This document shows positions 30,401 through 39,112 of a DNA stretch of 64,000 nucleotides, piece after piece. How positions within the stretch are numbered: position 1 is the first letter of the stretch; the number at the start of each line of letters is the position of its first letter. The notes under the pieces are model-generated. The model had not been told where the DNA came from, made no database searches, and worked only from the letters and a program-made list of their open reading frames with translations. Both the position numbers and the translations under genes were made by a program. Origin of the DNA: Burkholderia savannae. Its GTDB lineage: Bacteria > Pseudomonadota > Gammaproteobacteria > Burkholderiales > Burkholderiaceae. The stretch lies in contig NZ_CP013418.1 of assembly GCF_001524445.2 (NCBI RefSeq), positions 2,046,001 to 2,110,000 on the forward strand, given 5' to 3'.

Positions 30401-33400
30401 CGACGGCCTCGAGCGTTCGCGCGTCGCGACGACGATGCGACATGCGCGCGAGCCGCGCACGGACGACGTGGCGTTGCTGACGGGCGTCGGCTCGCTGTGG
30501 GCGCACGGCGCGCACGTCGAATGGGAACGCCTGCGCGACGGCGCCGCCGCGCGCCGCGTCGCACTGCCCACTTATCCGTTCACCCGCAAACGCCACTGGC
30601 TGAGTCGCCCGGCAGCCGACGCCGCGCCGGCTCCCGCACCGCCGTCCTCGCCGGACGACGGCACGCTGCGCTTCGAGCGCAAGGAAATCGACGCGCAGCG
30701 CATCGACGTCTGCTTCACGTTGAGCGAGCGTTACTGGTTCGTCGACGAACATCGCATCTTCGGCGGCCACGGCGTGCTGCCGGGCACCGGCTGCCTCGAG
30801 CTCGTGCGGCGCGCGTTCGTCATCTCGCACGGCGCGTCGCAGCCCGTGCTGCGCGACGTTTATTTCCCGTCACCGCTCGTGTTCGACGCCGGCGTGCAGC
30901 GCAGCCTGCGCGCCGTGTTCAAGCAGCGCGACGGCGCGCTGGATTTCGTGCTCGAGAGCCGCCCCGACGACGCATCCGGCGCCTGGACGCCGCACGCGAG
31001 CGGCAACGTCTCGGCGACGCGCCTCGCCGACGCGCCAACGCTTTCCGACGGCTCGATCGACGCGCTGTGCGCCCGCCTGTCGCTGCAGCCGCTCGCCGAT
31101 GCGCCGGCGCAGTTCCGGCGCGCGTTCGCGGAGTACGGCCCGCGCTGGCACTGCATCGACGCGGTGTGGCTCGGCGAGCGCCAAGGCCTCGCCCGCCTGC
31201 GCCTGCCCCACACGTTCGAGCGCGACCTGCCCGCGTTCGCGCTGCATCCGGCGCTGCTCGATCTCGGCGTTGCGTTCCTGCATGCGTGCCTGCGCCCCGC
31301 CGACGCATCGCTGCCGTTCCGGTACGAGACGCTGACGGTTCATGCGCCGCTGACGGCCGAGTGCTACAGCCTCGCGATCGAACGCGCGCCGCGGACATTC
31401 GACGTCACGCTGTTCTCGTGGAACGCGCAAGCGCGGCGCGCGACGACGCTCGTCGAAGTCCGCGGATTCGGCCTGCGGGAAACCAACCGGGCCGGCGGCG
31501 CGACGCCGGCCGACTGGTGCCGCACGCCCGCCTGGGCGCGGGCGCCGCTGCCCGCGCACCAACGCGATACGGGCGCCTGGCTGACGTTCGCCGATGCGCC
31601 GGACGAACCGCTTGCCGCGCACGCGCCGCCGCGCAGCGTGCTGGTCGTCAAGGGCGACGCGTTCCGGCAGCTCGACGACGCGCGTTTCGCGTTGCGTGCC
31701 GGCTCCGGCGACGACTACGCCCGGTTGCTCGACGCGCTCGCCCGCGCCGGACGGCTGCCGTCGCAGATCGTCTACGCGTGGCGCGCCGACGAATCGCGCC
31801 CGGCGCTCGACGCAACGCTCGACGGCTTCACGCATCTCGTCACGCTGATTCAGACGCTCGCGCGCCGAGCGATCGCGCCGCGCGTGACGCTCGTCACGCG
31901 ACGATGGCGCCGCGCCGACGCGCCCGCCGCCTGCGCGACGGCAGCGACGGCGGCGTCGCTCAAGGCGGTGCAGTGGGAGTTTCCCGACATCGTCTGCCGG
32001 CATCTCGACGTCGACGACGACGAGCCGTCGACGCAACAGGCGCTGCACACGGAACTGTCGATCGTGCCGGAGATTTCCGAGAGCGGCATCGGCTACTTCG
32101 ACAAAGCGGCGACCGTCTGCCTCGCGGCCGGCTCACGCGAAACGCTCCGGTTCGTCGATGCGCCGGCGCCCGATACGACGCAAGGCGCGCCGCTGCGCGA
32201 CGGCGGCGTCTATCTAATCACGGGGGGGCTGGGCGGCATCGGCGGCGAGCTTGCCCGGCACATCGCGGAAACGGCGCCGGGCGCGAAACTCGCGCTGATC
32301 GGCCGCCAGCGCGAAGGGTTGACCGACAAGCAAGCGGCCAGGCTACGCGCGCTGGAAGCCGCGGGCGCCGACGTGCTCGTGCTGCGCGCCGACGTCGCCG
32401 ACGCGCGGCAGATGCGTACGGCGATCGCCGAACTGCATGCGCGCTTCGGTCAGGTGAACGGCATCGTCCACTCGGCAGGCGTCGAGGCGAGCGGCCTCAT
32501 CGAGACGGGCGCGCCCGACGCGTGGCGGCGCGTGCTCGCCGCGAAAGTCGCCGGCACGCACAACCTCATCGATCTCGTCGCAGCCGATCGCCTCGACTTC
32601 GTCGTGCTCTGCTCGTCGCTCGCGTCACTCGTCGGCGGCCTCGGTCAGGCCGATTACGCGGCCGCGAACGGCTACCTCGACGCGATCGCGCGCCACTGGA
32701 GCCGAGCGCGCATCCCGGTCGTTTCGCTGAACTGGGATGCGTGGACGGAAACCGGCATGGCCGTCGACTACACCGAGCGCACCGCGCATCGCGGTGCCGA
32801 CTCGGTGCGCGGCCTCACCAATCGCGAGGGCCGCGCGATCTTCGACCTCGCGATCCGCATGCCCGGCTCGGGCATCGCGCAACTCGCAGTCAGCAAGTTC
32901 GGCTTCGATCGCCAGCCATCGAACGCGCAGCGCAAAACGGCCGCCGCGCCGCCTTCGAGTGACGTGGAGCGCACGCTCGTCGGCCTTTGGCGCGACCTGC
33001 TCGGCGTCGACGACGTCGGCATCGACGACGATTTCTTCGATCTCGGCGGCCATTCGCTGCTGGCGACGCAGCTGATTTCGCAAGTGCGCGATCTGTATGG
33101 CCGCTGCCTGACGCTCGGCGAGTTTCTCGACGCGCCGACGATCTCGCGAATCCTGCGCTCGATCGACGCGACGGGCAACGCGACAAGCGACTCGCCGCAA
33201 TCGAACGACGCGGCGATCCGCTATTGCATCGTGCCGATGGTCGACGAGGGCCGCCGGGCGCCGTTCTTCTGCATTCCCGGCATGGGCGGCAACATCACGC
33301 AACTGCTGCCGCTCGCGAAGACGCTGCGCGCGGACCGGCCCGTCGTCGGGCTTCAATATCTCGGGCTCGACGGCATGGCCGAGCCTCACACGTCGATCGA

Positions 33401-34094
33401 ACAGATCGCCGCGCATTACATCGCCTGCATGCGGTCGGTGCAGCCGCAAGGCCCGTATCACTTCGGCGGTCATTCGCTCGGCGGCAAGATCGCCTATGAA
33501 ATCGCCCGGCAGTTGATCGACGCCGGCGAACGCATCGGGCTCGTCGTGCTGTTCGATTCCGCCGCGCCGCCCTATGCGCCCATGGTGTATCAAGACGATG
33601 CAGAGATGGCTCGCCTCATCCTCGGCATCTTCGCGTATTACGCGGACAAGCCCGAGCTCGTCGACGGCATCGACGCCGCGCTCGCGCCGCTTTCGCGCGC
33701 CGCGCTGCTCGAGTTCATCGGCGAACGGCTCGCGGCATCCGGCGTCGTGCACTCGCAAGCGGACAGCAATTCGATCCGCGGGCTGTTCAACGTCTATCGA
33801 GCGGCCGCCGACCTGTCGCCGAAGTACGATCCGCCGCGCGTGCAGCGGCCGATTCCGATGCTGCTGGTGAAGGCGGCGGGCCCGACGCCGGAAGGCTTCA
33901 ATCTGCCGGAGATCCGCGACACCGCCGCGTGGGGTTGGGAACGGTTCACGAGCCTGCCGGTCGAGTGCCGCGAAGTGCCGGGCAATCACTACTCGTGCCT
34001 GATGCCCGACTACGTCGAGCACGTGTCCGCCTGCGTGCGCGCGGCGCTCGCTTCGGCCGACGCGGCCTCTGCCGCGAATCCCGCCGTCGCATGA
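21435..34094 (+). CDS. glbC: Hybrid NRPS-PKS, GlbC-like: C-A-T-C-A-T-KS-AT-DH-KR-T-TE
   Basis: A 4,219-residue assembly line. Domains by residue: C1 ~25-450 (HHMAIDA at 159), A1 ~485-1000, T1 (Ser1040), C2 ~1112-1540 (HHIVFDG), A2 ~1570-2050, T2 (Ser2110), KS ~2172-2600 (Cys2345; EAHGTGTPLGDP), AT ~2690-3010 (GHSLGE; HAFH at 2897 implies malonyl-CoA), DH ~3070-3360, KR ~3580-3780 (YAAAN), T3 (Ser3874), TE (GHSLGG, Ser4014). A1 pocket residues read D-L-G-D-V-G-S-I-D-K, close to the ornithine code DVGEIGSIDK, fitting a Lys-like basic residue. A2 reads about D-A-A-V-V-G-G-I-A-K, a small pocket fitting Ala. With malonate, KR and DH this yields 4-amino-2-pentenoate; the TE should close the macrolactam. 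The start is GTG 21435 with GGAG seven bases upstream. Confidence 0.92.
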   Translation: MTNRSTRLKSLEEVERDTAAAGHGVLTLAPTAAQRRLWFITSGDVRSATYNIAAAFRIRGHLDESALGSAFVFVANRHPILASRLRTVDGELVIDVRPAGSLLQVADLSELAADAQSAAVQQHERELAAHLFDLENEAPLRATLLRIGGDRHVLLVNIHHMAIDAWSLDLFYRELGDAYRALRDGREPALAAVRYATVDEAMDQLADAALKDESRQYWQRRLEGIPNLHKLPTDRARPPQQRGAGAVVEHAFSPSIATGIARLCRTAGVTPYTIGVAAFAALLHRYSNESDIVIGSPFANRATEDEQRQIGFFINLAPLRFDFSGAPSFLELLAQATTTVLDAFEHIGLSFDEIVDAVQPPRSLSHAPVFQVMFDYLKGSSHALSLAGAQVEGALIHNGTAKYDLTLSLEEIDDALIGYLEYDTDLYDEATIARLAGHLDQLLQSVLDAPNEPVTKGSLLSDAELADILRLAKPGEPLVSDGFSPIPQRIRAAARRTPDAEAVVHRETRLTYAQLDRLSDRVAAQLRARGVTAGSRVASFVSYSHEVPIAFVAILKAGGVYLPIGPDDPRFRDKIDDAKPFAIVTTAHDLARLDGDLRALALVLDEAAGDPARDTSSAPPFEIPALQEDDPAYVIYTSGSTGKPKGVEVSHGNLNLSYHAWRQAYRFDQPGHPIALQLAGPTFDLGIGDLSRTLGSGGKLVMCPRDWMLDASRVHALIEHERVTFGDFPPVVLRELIRYCHDHDARLDGLATLVCGADVWFGHELQAAQALCAPHARVLGSYGVTEATIDSSVFDPAEHDLAPGSVVPIGRPLSSCELYVADARLQLTPIGVPGELLIAGPAVSQRYLNNPELTREKFISGAFDARGRLAQAPGQTRFYRTGDMCRMLADGTIEFLGRRDHQVKIRGFRVELGEIESTLAAHPDVRQCALTTKNEQFDDAVLVAYVVSDAPTAALYHFLRERLPAHMLPTVIEQLPELPLTASGKIDRKRLQALELSPLGGSRAEPRTETERRVLELWRAVLPAPVTGVDENFFFCGGHSLIAARLISRVNDAFDVRLRVATLFKHPTVAEMAEHVDDARRACPRASHAPEAPLASAADAPAPGSAAQRSGDPRRLSLAQNSLWLAAKRRPRDFTYNIPMVWRLDGAPDRDALARALDDIARRHPALRTTFSAKLVPLDDESGNASLEPAQIVADAAHAPLRIVDVADDETLSRLLHDEETAPFDLTTGPLVRAVLFARGERCHLLCVTVHHIVFDGPSLSIFWRDLQAAYNARARGEAFDPPPPDATYADFVARQRALANAPALERTLSHWRECLRELPPTLRIPADDAARAQPGSSSFEIPAPLAARIEQTSRQLNCTPLMFYLSLFAQALRDETGDDDLAIGIPISLRPTEAFDSVIGFFTNTLPLRVRFGEAGTFRSLLEQVKQTCLDVFEHRDVAFEQLVQALNPARHPTRSPIFQAGFSYDLDEVGSLDLDGVRATPHPLETYVAKLDLEFAVTRQGDAVFGHLMSRPGSFGGASLTRMRDRMLALAARAAADVDWRTDAAPNGHAAAAIADADGESDAGHADLYALFAARVADGGERVAVEADDLSLTYRELDALSAAIATALRNVGVRGGDRVGICVGRHPYAIAAMLAIARIGAAFVPFDPDQKPQWNQYIAHDAALRAIVSRNALTAKVSHLNLPLVDADLVDVDASAGAPAPDAAIAPGDTAYVIYTSGSTGMPKGVAVPHRSVCHNVLAMRDALGITHGSRIAQYLSPIFDAVLAEIFPPLASGAAIVFGDRQRLLPGSDLVEWLAQRRITHLVIVPSTLALVPHAPLPALEAIVVGGEACPREVAQRWAAGRRLFNGYGPTECAIAVSMAEYWAEGERLVLRPLGGARFYVLDDALEQTRDGAAGELFVGGVCVSHGYLGKPARTASAFVADPFAARPGARMYRTGDVVRQLDDGSVQFIGRADRQVKIRGFRIELDAVRAALMEAPGVRAAEALVHPDARGQSELVGYVVGTSDRDAIADALRGKIPDVMIPTAFVFLDRLPTGRTGKVDLQALKAIKPTADGAARAIARTPPDKPASPRATPAATIAKVSAIWRELLGRADIGDDENFFEAGGHSLRAVALHQRLGEEFGSWVTLTDVFEYPTIHALSAQIDVLRRRHEPAASEAPPPAETAAAAVDEHAIAVIGLVGRFPQAPDLQTFWTRLLSGYDAGADLSDDELRARGVPPEVIAHPNFVRRAKVLDGVADFDAEFFGYSPREAQVMDPQQRIFLELAWELLEEAGYGDRDAQRPVGVFGSVAFSYYLVENVIPNIRTHRLDAGQWMLGNDKDFVATRTAYKLDLRGPAVSVATACSSSLTAVHMACASVRAGECALAIAGAVGLDPEQAGYVYSEGGIMSPDGRCRPFDAAANGTAGGSGAGLVLLKKLSAAIRDGDTIHAVIKGSAINNDGGSKVSYTAPSVSGQAAVIGDALRAAGVAADTIDYVEAHGTGTPLGDPVEVRALTQAFAAASSEEANAAAPSARKCGIGSVKGNIGHLDAAAGIAGLIKTILALRHETIPPSIHCNEPNPEIRFDETPFEVVRAARAWARGPRPRRAGVSSFGVGGTNAHVIVEEAPIAPIERQDADDGAQLLPVSAKSPEAVGEAARRLSARLSNGVEGATLGNVAHTLQAGRTAFAHRAFVVGDDMSAVAAQLARAADLPIVGARKSAPVVFMFPGQGSQHAGMGQALYRRYRVFRDVVDHCADILMPHLHVDIRALIRGDSDGGGTAGADRLRETRYAQPALFTVEYALARLLEDWGIAPDALIGHSLGELVAACVSRRLALDDALALVAARASAMQRQPAGAMLAVTASPEHLDALYATGCELAAVNGDDQFVLSGAPGDIAKLEDACVLAGLPCQRLATSHAFHSSLMENAVGEINRVGASLRTADGTVPMISNRSGRWFDESDRRDPGYWGDHVRRTVRFSEGLSTVLAAFDRPLLLEVGPGRALASLAAGVDGLERSRVATTMRHAREPRTDDVALLTGVGSLWAHGAHVEWERLRDGAAARRVALPTYPFTRKRHWLSRPAADAAPAPAPPSSPDDGTLRFERKEIDAQRIDVCFTLSERYWFVDEHRIFGGHGVLPGTGCLELVRRAFVISHGASQPVLRDVYFPSPLVFDAGVQRSLRAVFKQRDGALDFVLESRPDDASGAWTPHASGNVSATRLADAPTLSDGSIDALCARLSLQPLADAPAQFRRAFAEYGPRWHCIDAVWLGERQGLARLRLPHTFERDLPAFALHPALLDLGVAFLHACLRPADASLPFRYETLTVHAPLTAECYSLAIERAPRTFDVTLFSWNAQARRATTLVEVRGFGLRETNRAGGATPADWCRTPAWARAPLPAHQRDTGAWLTFADAPDEPLAAHAPPRSVLVVKGDAFRQLDDARFALRAGSGDDYARLLDALARAGRLPSQIVYAWRADESRPALDATLDGFTHLVTLIQTLARRAIAPRVTLVTRRWRRADAPAACATAATAASLKAVQWEFPDIVCRHLDVDDDEPSTQQALHTELSIVPEISESGIGYFDKAATVCLAAGSRETLRFVDAPAPDTTQGAPLRDGGVYLITGGLGGIGGELARHIAETAPGAKLALIGRQREGLTDKQAARLRALEAAGADVLVLRADVADARQMRTAIAELHARFGQVNGIVHSAGVEASGLIETGAPDAWRRVLAAKVAGTHNLIDLVAADRLDFVVLCSSLASLVGGLGQADYAAANGYLDAIARHWSRARIPVVSLNWDAWTETGMAVDYTERTAHRGADSVRGLTNREGRAIFDLAIRMPGSGIAQLAVSKFGFDRQPSNAQRKTAAAPPSSDVERTLVGLWRDLLGVDDVGIDDDFFDLGGHSLLATQLISQVRDLYGRCLTLGEFLDAPTISRILRSIDATGNATSDSPQSNDAAIRYCIVPMVDEGRRAPFFCIPGMGGNITQLLPLAKTLRADRPVVGLQYLGLDGMAEPHTSIEQIAAHYIACMRSVQPQGPYHFGGHSLGGKIAYEIARQLIDAGERIGLVVLFDSAAPPYAPMVYQDDAEMARLILGIFAYYADKPELVDGIDAALAPLSRAALLEFIGERLAASGVVHSQADSNSIRGLFNVYRAAADLSPKYDPPRVQRPIPMLLVKAAGPTPEGFNLPEIRDTAAWGWERFTSLPVECREVPGNHYSCLMPDYVEHVSACVRAALASADAASAANPAVA

Positions 34095-35377
34095 GCGCGC
34101 CTCCGACGCAAAGGCGTGCCCCCCGCCCGCCTAGGCAGGTCGCCGTGGTGCTGCTGACGCTCGCGGTGGATGCGATCGGCATGGGCGTCGCGGTGCCTGT
34201 GCTGCCGCAGCTGCTGCGGGCGATCGGGTACGGCGCCGCGAACGTGCCACTGCTGATCGGCGTGCTGATGACGTGCGCCGCGCTCATGCAGTTCGTGTTT
34301 GGGCCGCTGCTCGGCACGCTGAGCGACGCAAAGGGAAGGCGGCTGGTGCTGCTGGCAGCCCTGTTCGGCAACGCGACGGCATTCCTGCTGCTCGCCGCCG
34401 CGCGCGACTTCGCGTGGTTGCTCGCCGGCCATTTGCTCGTCGGCGCCACCGCGGCCAGCACGGGCGTCGCGACCGCCTATCTCGCCGACGTCACACCGCC
34501 CCACCTGCGCGCCGCGCGGTTCGGCTTCGCGAGCGGCGTGGTCGCCCTCGGTCTCGTGGCCGGCCCCGCGTTCGGCGGCCTGCTCGGCACGCTCGGGCCG
34601 CGCGCGCCGTTCTACGCGGCGGGCGCGCTTGCGCTCTGCAACGGCGCGTGCGCGCTGTTCGCGCTGCCCGAGAGCCTGCCCGCGACGCGGCGCAGCCCGT
34701 TTGCGCGGCGGCGCGCGAATCCGTTCGGCAGCCTCGCGCTGCTGCGGCAGGACAGTGACTTTCGCCGGCTGTCGTTCGCCGTGTGCTGCGGCATGATGGC
34801 CTACGGCATCTTCCTCACCTGCTTCGTCATCTCGAACGAGCAGCGGATCGGATGGGGACCGAGAGAGAACGGCCTGGCGCTCGCGATGCTGGGTCTCGGC
34901 ATCGCGCTCACGCAAAGCTTCGTGCTGCCGCGCCTCGTGTCGCGGCTCGGCGAGCGCGGGACGGCGGCCGCCGGCTATGCGCTGTTCGTGCCGGCCTATC
35001 TCTGCTACAGCATCGCCGCGTCGCCTGCCGTCGTGATCGTCGCGATCGCGCTGCACGCTCTCGCGCTCGTCAGCGATCCCGCCGTGCGCACGATGATCTC
35101 GCTGCGCGCCGGCAGTGACCGGCAAGGCGAATATCAGGGCGCGCTCGTCTGCCTGATGGGATTGGCCGCATCCTGCGCGCCGCTCGCCGGCGCGAACCTG
35201 TTTCACTTCTTCGCGGGGCCATCGTCCCCGCTTCGCCTTCCCGGTGCACCCTTCCTGGTTGCCGCGGCGCTGTACGTGCTGTCGCTCGCCGCCATCCTGC
35301 GCGGCGGCTCCGGCGCGCACGCGCGCGCTCCGGCACCGTCGCTCCCACCCTACGCTAGAGAGGATAGCCATGACTAA
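34091..35377 (+). CDS. glbD: MFS exporter, GlbD-like (TetA-type drug:H+ antiporter family)
   Basis: A 428-residue inner-membrane transporter with 12 predicted helices. Motif A is visible as GPLLGTLSDAKGRR in the loop between helices 2 and 3, and the helix-5 region carries GLVAGPAFGGLLG as in DHA1 antiporters. Its ATG overlaps the glbC stop by four bases (ATGA) and its own end overlaps the glbE start by eight, so it belongs to the same transcript. Export of, or self-protection from, the cluster product is the natural role (inference). Note that bacteria with no proteasome have no obvious target to protect. Confidence 0.85.
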   Translation: MSAPPTQRRAPRPPRQVAVVLLTLAVDAIGMGVAVPVLPQLLRAIGYGAANVPLLIGVLMTCAALMQFVFGPLLGTLSDAKGRRLVLLAALFGNATAFLLLAAARDFAWLLAGHLLVGATAASTGVATAYLADVTPPHLRAARFGFASGVVALGLVAGPAFGGLLGTLGPRAPFYAAGALALCNGACALFALPESLPATRRSPFARRRANPFGSLALLRQDSDFRRLSFAVCCGMMAYGIFLTCFVISNEQRIGWGPRENGLALAMLGLGIALTQSFVLPRLVSRLGERGTAAAGYALFVPAYLCYSIAASPAVVIVAIALHALALVSDPAVRTMISLRAGSDRQGEYQGALVCLMGLAASCAPLAGANLFHFFAGPSSPLRLPGAPFLVAAALYVLSLAAILRGGSGAHARAPAPSLPPYAREDSHD

Positions 35378-35570
35378 TCTGCTCGACGATCCCGACGGCA
35401 CGTTCGTCGTGCTGTCGAACGCCGAAGGACAACACTCGCTCTGGCCGGCGTCGATCGCGCCGCCCGCCGGCTGGAGCGTCGTGTTCGGACAAGCCGCGCG
35501 TCAGCCCTGCGTCGACTACCTCGATGCGCACTGGACCGACCTGACCCCGCGCCGCCCGCACGCCGCCTGA
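35370..35570 (+). CDS. glbE: MbtH-like protein, GlbE
   Basis: A 66-residue MbtH-family chaperone of NRPS adenylation domains. The signature is intact: [10 protein letters not shown], then PAGW and later [14 protein letters not shown]. MbtH proteins bind A domains and raise their solubility and activity; in the glidobactin system the partner is the Thr-activating module GlbF, encoded next. The ATG at 35370 follows GAGAGGA and overlaps the glbD stop. A longer in-frame opening upstream lies within glbD and is not used. Confidence 0.93.
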   Translation: MTNLLDDPDGTFVVLSNAEGQHSLWPASIAPPAGWSVVFGQAARQPCVDYLDAHWTDLTPRRPHAA

Positions 35571-35677
35571 CGTCGCGCACGCGCACGCCGACGCTTCACC
35601 GCGGAACGCGGACGCCGCGCGCCGCCGTCGCGGCGGCGATCGCCCGATCACGCGCCGCCCAACGAGGACACGCCGAC

Positions 35678-38600
35678 ATGACGAACGAGTTCGCCCCCCC
35701 ATCCCACCCGCTGCTGCCTGCGCAGCAGGAAATCTGGTTCGCGGAGCAGCTCGCGCCGGGAACCAGCGCGTACAACACCGCCGCCTATCTCGACATCGAC
35801 GGTCCGATCGACGCCGGACGCTTCGACGCGACCGTCCGCCGCCTCGTCGCCGAAACCGAGTGTCTTCGCGTCGCGTTCGCGGAGCGCGGCTCGATACCGG
35901 TGCAGATCGCGCGCGCACGCGACGACCGGGACGTCGTCCATCTCGATTTCGGTTTCGCGGACGATCCGCACGAAGCCGCCGAGGCATGGATGGCCGCCGA
36001 TCGCGTTCGCCCGACGGATCTCACCCGCGATCCGCCGTTTCGCTTCGCGCTGCTGCGCGTCGCGCCCGACCGGTTCTACTGGTATCTGTTCTTTCATCAC
36101 ATCGTGATCGACGGGTTCGGCATCTCGCTGCTGATCCGGCGCGGCGCCGAGATCTACACGGCGCTCGCCGCCGGCGAGACGCCGGCGCCGACGCCGTTCG
36201 GCACGCTCGCCGACCTGCTTCGGATCGACGCGGCATATCGCGCGTCGCCGTCGTTCGCGCTCGACCGCGAGTACTGGAGCGCGCGGCTCGCCGGCCGGCC
36301 GTCGCCCGCGAGCCTCGCGAGCGACGCGAATCCCGGCGAGTTCTCGCCGCTCGGCCGGTTTCGCCGCGAATGGGAGCACCTGTCGGCCGACACGAGCCGC
36401 GCGCTGCGCGCGCTCGCGCAGGCCGAAGGCACGGGCGTCCCGCAATTGATGATCGCGCTGGCGGCCGCCTATCTGCATCGCGCGCTCGGCCAGGACGAAA
36501 TCGTGGTCGGCATGTCCGCCACCGCGCGCACCGGGCCCGACCTGCGCAAAACGCCGGGCATGTGCGCGAACGTGCTGCCGCTTCGTTTCGCGTTCGACGC
36601 GGCGACGTCCCTGCGGGCCGTCGCGCGCCAGGCCGCGCGAGAGGTTCGGCAGGCGCTGCGCCATGCGCGCTACCGCAGCGTCGAGCTGTTCCGCGACGCG
36701 CAGCAAAAGGGCGAGAGCACCCGGCTCTTCGCGCACGTCGTCAACGTGATGACATTCGACTTGGACGCCCATTTCGCCGGCCATCGCGCGCGCTTTCGCC
36801 ACTTGTCGGCCGGCCCGGTCGACGATTTTTCGTGGACCGTCTACGCCCACGGCGGCGACGAGGAGCTGTGCATCGCGTTCGACGCGAACGCCGCGCAGTA
36901 CGGCGACGACGAGCTCGGCCGCCACCGGGAACGCTTCGTGCGGCTCATCGAGGCGGCAGTGGCCGAGCCCGCGCGGCCAGTCGCGACGATCGCGCTGACG
37001 AGCGCCGCGGAGCGGCACCGCATCCTGCACGACTGGAATGCGGTCGTCACGGCGCCGACGGGTACCGTGCCGGCCGCGTTCGAGCAGCAGGCGGCCGCCA
37101 CGCCGGACGCGATCGCGCTCACCTTCGGCACGCAGCACCTGTCCTACGCGACGCTCAACGCACGCGCGAATCGCATCGCGCACCGGCTGATCGCGCTCGG
37201 CGTCGGTCCCGGCGCGATCGCCGCCGTGTGCGTGCCCCGCTCGGCCGAGCTCATCGTGGCGCTGCTTGCGATCCTGAAGGCGGGCGCCGCCTATCTGCCG
37301 CTCGATCCTGACTATCCGCCGGAGCGGCTCGCGTTCATGCTCGCCGACGCCAGGCCCGCTGCGACGCTGACCACCGCGGCGCTTGCGGCGCGCGTCGGCG
37401 GCGGCGGCGACGTGCTGTACGTCGACAGCCCCGCCGAAAACGACGCATCGCCCGCCGCCGCACACGATCCGGCCGACGGCGACCGGCTCCGGCCGTTGCT
37501 TGCGTCGGACCCGGCGTACGTCATCTACACGTCCGGGTCGACCGGCAAGCCGAAAGGCGTCGTCGTGCCGCACGCCAACGTGATCCGTCTGTTGACGAGC
37601 ACCGATCGATGGTTCGGCTTCGGCGCCGACGACGTCTGGACGCTGTTCCATTCGTGCGCATTCGATTTCTCGGTATGGGAATGCTGGGGGGCGCTGCTAC
37701 GCGGCGGCCGGCTCGTGATCGTGCCGTTTCCGGTCAGCCGCTCGCCCGTCGAATTTCTGAGCCTCCTCGCGCGCGAGCGCGTGACCGTGCTGAATCAGAC
37801 GCCGTCGGCGTTCCAGCAGCTGATGCAGGCGGATCGCGACGATCCGGCGCTCGGCCGGTCGTTGCGGCTGCGCTACGTGATCTTCGGCGGCGAGGCGCTC
37901 GACATGCGCAAGCTCGACGACTGGTACGCGCGCCACGCCGAAAACGCGCCGCAACTGATCAACATGTACGGCATCACGGAGACGACCGTGCACGTCAGCT
38001 ATCTCGAGCTGACGCGGCGCATGGCCGCCGAGCCCGCTCACAGCCTGATCGGCAGCAAGATTCCCGACCTGCGCCTCTACGTCCTCGACGGCGCGCTCAA
38101 TCCCGTGCCGCCCGGTGTCACGGGCGAAATCTACGTCGCCGGCGCGGGACTCGCGCTCGGTTATCTCCGACGACCAGGCCTGACGGCGCAGCGCTTCGTC
38201 GCGGACCCGTTCGGCGCGCCGGGCGCGCGCATGTACCGCTCCGGCGACCTCGCGCGCTGGCGCGCCGACGGCACGCTCGACTTCATCGGCCGGCAGGATG
38301 ATCAGATCAAGATCCGCGGGTTTCGCGTCGAGCTGGGAGAAATCGCCCACGCGCTGATGCGGCACGAAAGCATCGCGCAAGCGGAAGCCGTCGTTCGCGA
38401 GGACCGGCCCGGCGAGAAGCGCCTCGTCGCCTACGTCGTCGCGGCGGCGGGCTTTTCCGCGCAGCCGCAGGCGCTGCGCGAGGATCTCTCGCGGCATCTG
38501 CCCGAGCACATGGTGCCCTCCGCGATCGTCGCGCTCGATGCGCTGCCGTTGACGCCGAACGGCAAGCTTGATCGTCGCGCGTTGCCCGCACCTGTTTTCT

Positions 38601-38890
38601 CGAGCCACGGCACGCGCACGCCCGCCGGCGAGCAGGAACGCGCGCTTTGCGTGCTGCTCGCGGACATTCTCGGCGTCGACACCATCGGCCCGGACGACAA
38701 TTTCTTCGAGATGGGCGGCGATTCGCTGGCCGCGATGCGCGTCATCAATCGCGTGCGGGCGACATTCGGCGTCAAGCTGTCGATCCGCGATCTGTTCGCC
38801 GCGCCGAGCGTCGCACGGATCGCGCCGATCCTCGACGCGAAACGATCACCGCCCGCGCGCGCCGAGGCGCACGTCGTGCAGAACGCATGA
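35678..38890 (+). CDS. glbF: NRPS module C-A-T, GlbF-like, threonine-activating and N-acylating
   Basis: A 1,070-residue single module: condensation domain ~10-430 (HHIVIDG, His140), adenylation domain ~460-960 ([14 protein letters not shown] at 614), thiolation domain with Ser1016 in GGDSL; no TE. The ten pocket residues read D-F-W-N-I-G-M-V-H-K, the classical threonine code. As the initiating module its C domain would be a starter type that attaches a fatty acyl-CoA to Thr before transfer to C1 of GlbC, which is how glidobactin gains its lipid tail. The ATG at 35678 has GAGGA upstream. A 107-base gap follows glbE. Expected dependence on the adjacent MbtH protein is family knowledge. Confidence 0.9.
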   Translation: MTNEFAPPSHPLLPAQQEIWFAEQLAPGTSAYNTAAYLDIDGPIDAGRFDATVRRLVAETECLRVAFAERGSIPVQIARARDDRDVVHLDFGFADDPHEAAEAWMAADRVRPTDLTRDPPFRFALLRVAPDRFYWYLFFHHIVIDGFGISLLIRRGAEIYTALAAGETPAPTPFGTLADLLRIDAAYRASPSFALDREYWSARLAGRPSPASLASDANPGEFSPLGRFRREWEHLSADTSRALRALAQAEGTGVPQLMIALAAAYLHRALGQDEIVVGMSATARTGPDLRKTPGMCANVLPLRFAFDAATSLRAVARQAAREVRQALRHARYRSVELFRDAQQKGESTRLFAHVVNVMTFDLDAHFAGHRARFRHLSAGPVDDFSWTVYAHGGDEELCIAFDANAAQYGDDELGRHRERFVRLIEAAVAEPARPVATIALTSAAERHRILHDWNAVVTAPTGTVPAAFEQQAAATPDAIALTFGTQHLSYATLNARANRIAHRLIALGVGPGAIAAVCVPRSAELIVALLAILKAGAAYLPLDPDYPPERLAFMLADARPAATLTTAALAARVGGGGDVLYVDSPAENDASPAAAHDPADGDRLRPLLASDPAYVIYTSGSTGKPKGVVVPHANVIRLLTSTDRWFGFGADDVWTLFHSCAFDFSVWECWGALLRGGRLVIVPFPVSRSPVEFLSLLARERVTVLNQTPSAFQQLMQADRDDPALGRSLRLRYVIFGGEALDMRKLDDWYARHAENAPQLINMYGITETTVHVSYLELTRRMAAEPAHSLIGSKIPDLRLYVLDGALNPVPPGVTGEIYVAGAGLALGYLRRPGLTAQRFVADPFGAPGARMYRSGDLARWRADGTLDFIGRQDDQIKIRGFRVELGEIAHALMRHESIAQAEAVVREDRPGEKRLVAYVVAAAGFSAQPQALREDLSRHLPEHMVPSAIVALDALPLTPNGKLDRRALPAPVFSSHGTRTPAGEQERALCVLLADILGVDTIGPDDNFFEMGGDSLAAMRVINRVRATFGVKLSIRDLFAAPSVARIAPILDAKRSPPARAEAHVVQNA

Positions 38891-39112
38891 GCCGGCACGG
38901 CATCGGGCCGTCCGATTTTTCAACGAAGCCGGTGACCGCCGATCAACGAACGTCGACCGCAGCCTGCTCGCTCGGTTGTGCGCGCGGCGCATCGAGTCCG
39001 CTGCGATTCGTCCTGCGCGTGACGTTCTTTCAGATCGCGGAATCGGCAGTCATCCAAGGCAGCGCCGGGCTTGCCCGGGGCACGCGGCGCGCCGTTCAGA
39101 CGAGGAGCAAAC

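Noticed and set aside
21354..34022. Long minus-strand frames opposite glbC and other large genes
   Set aside because: Shadows of the plus-strand domains, which show unambiguous catalytic motifs throughout.
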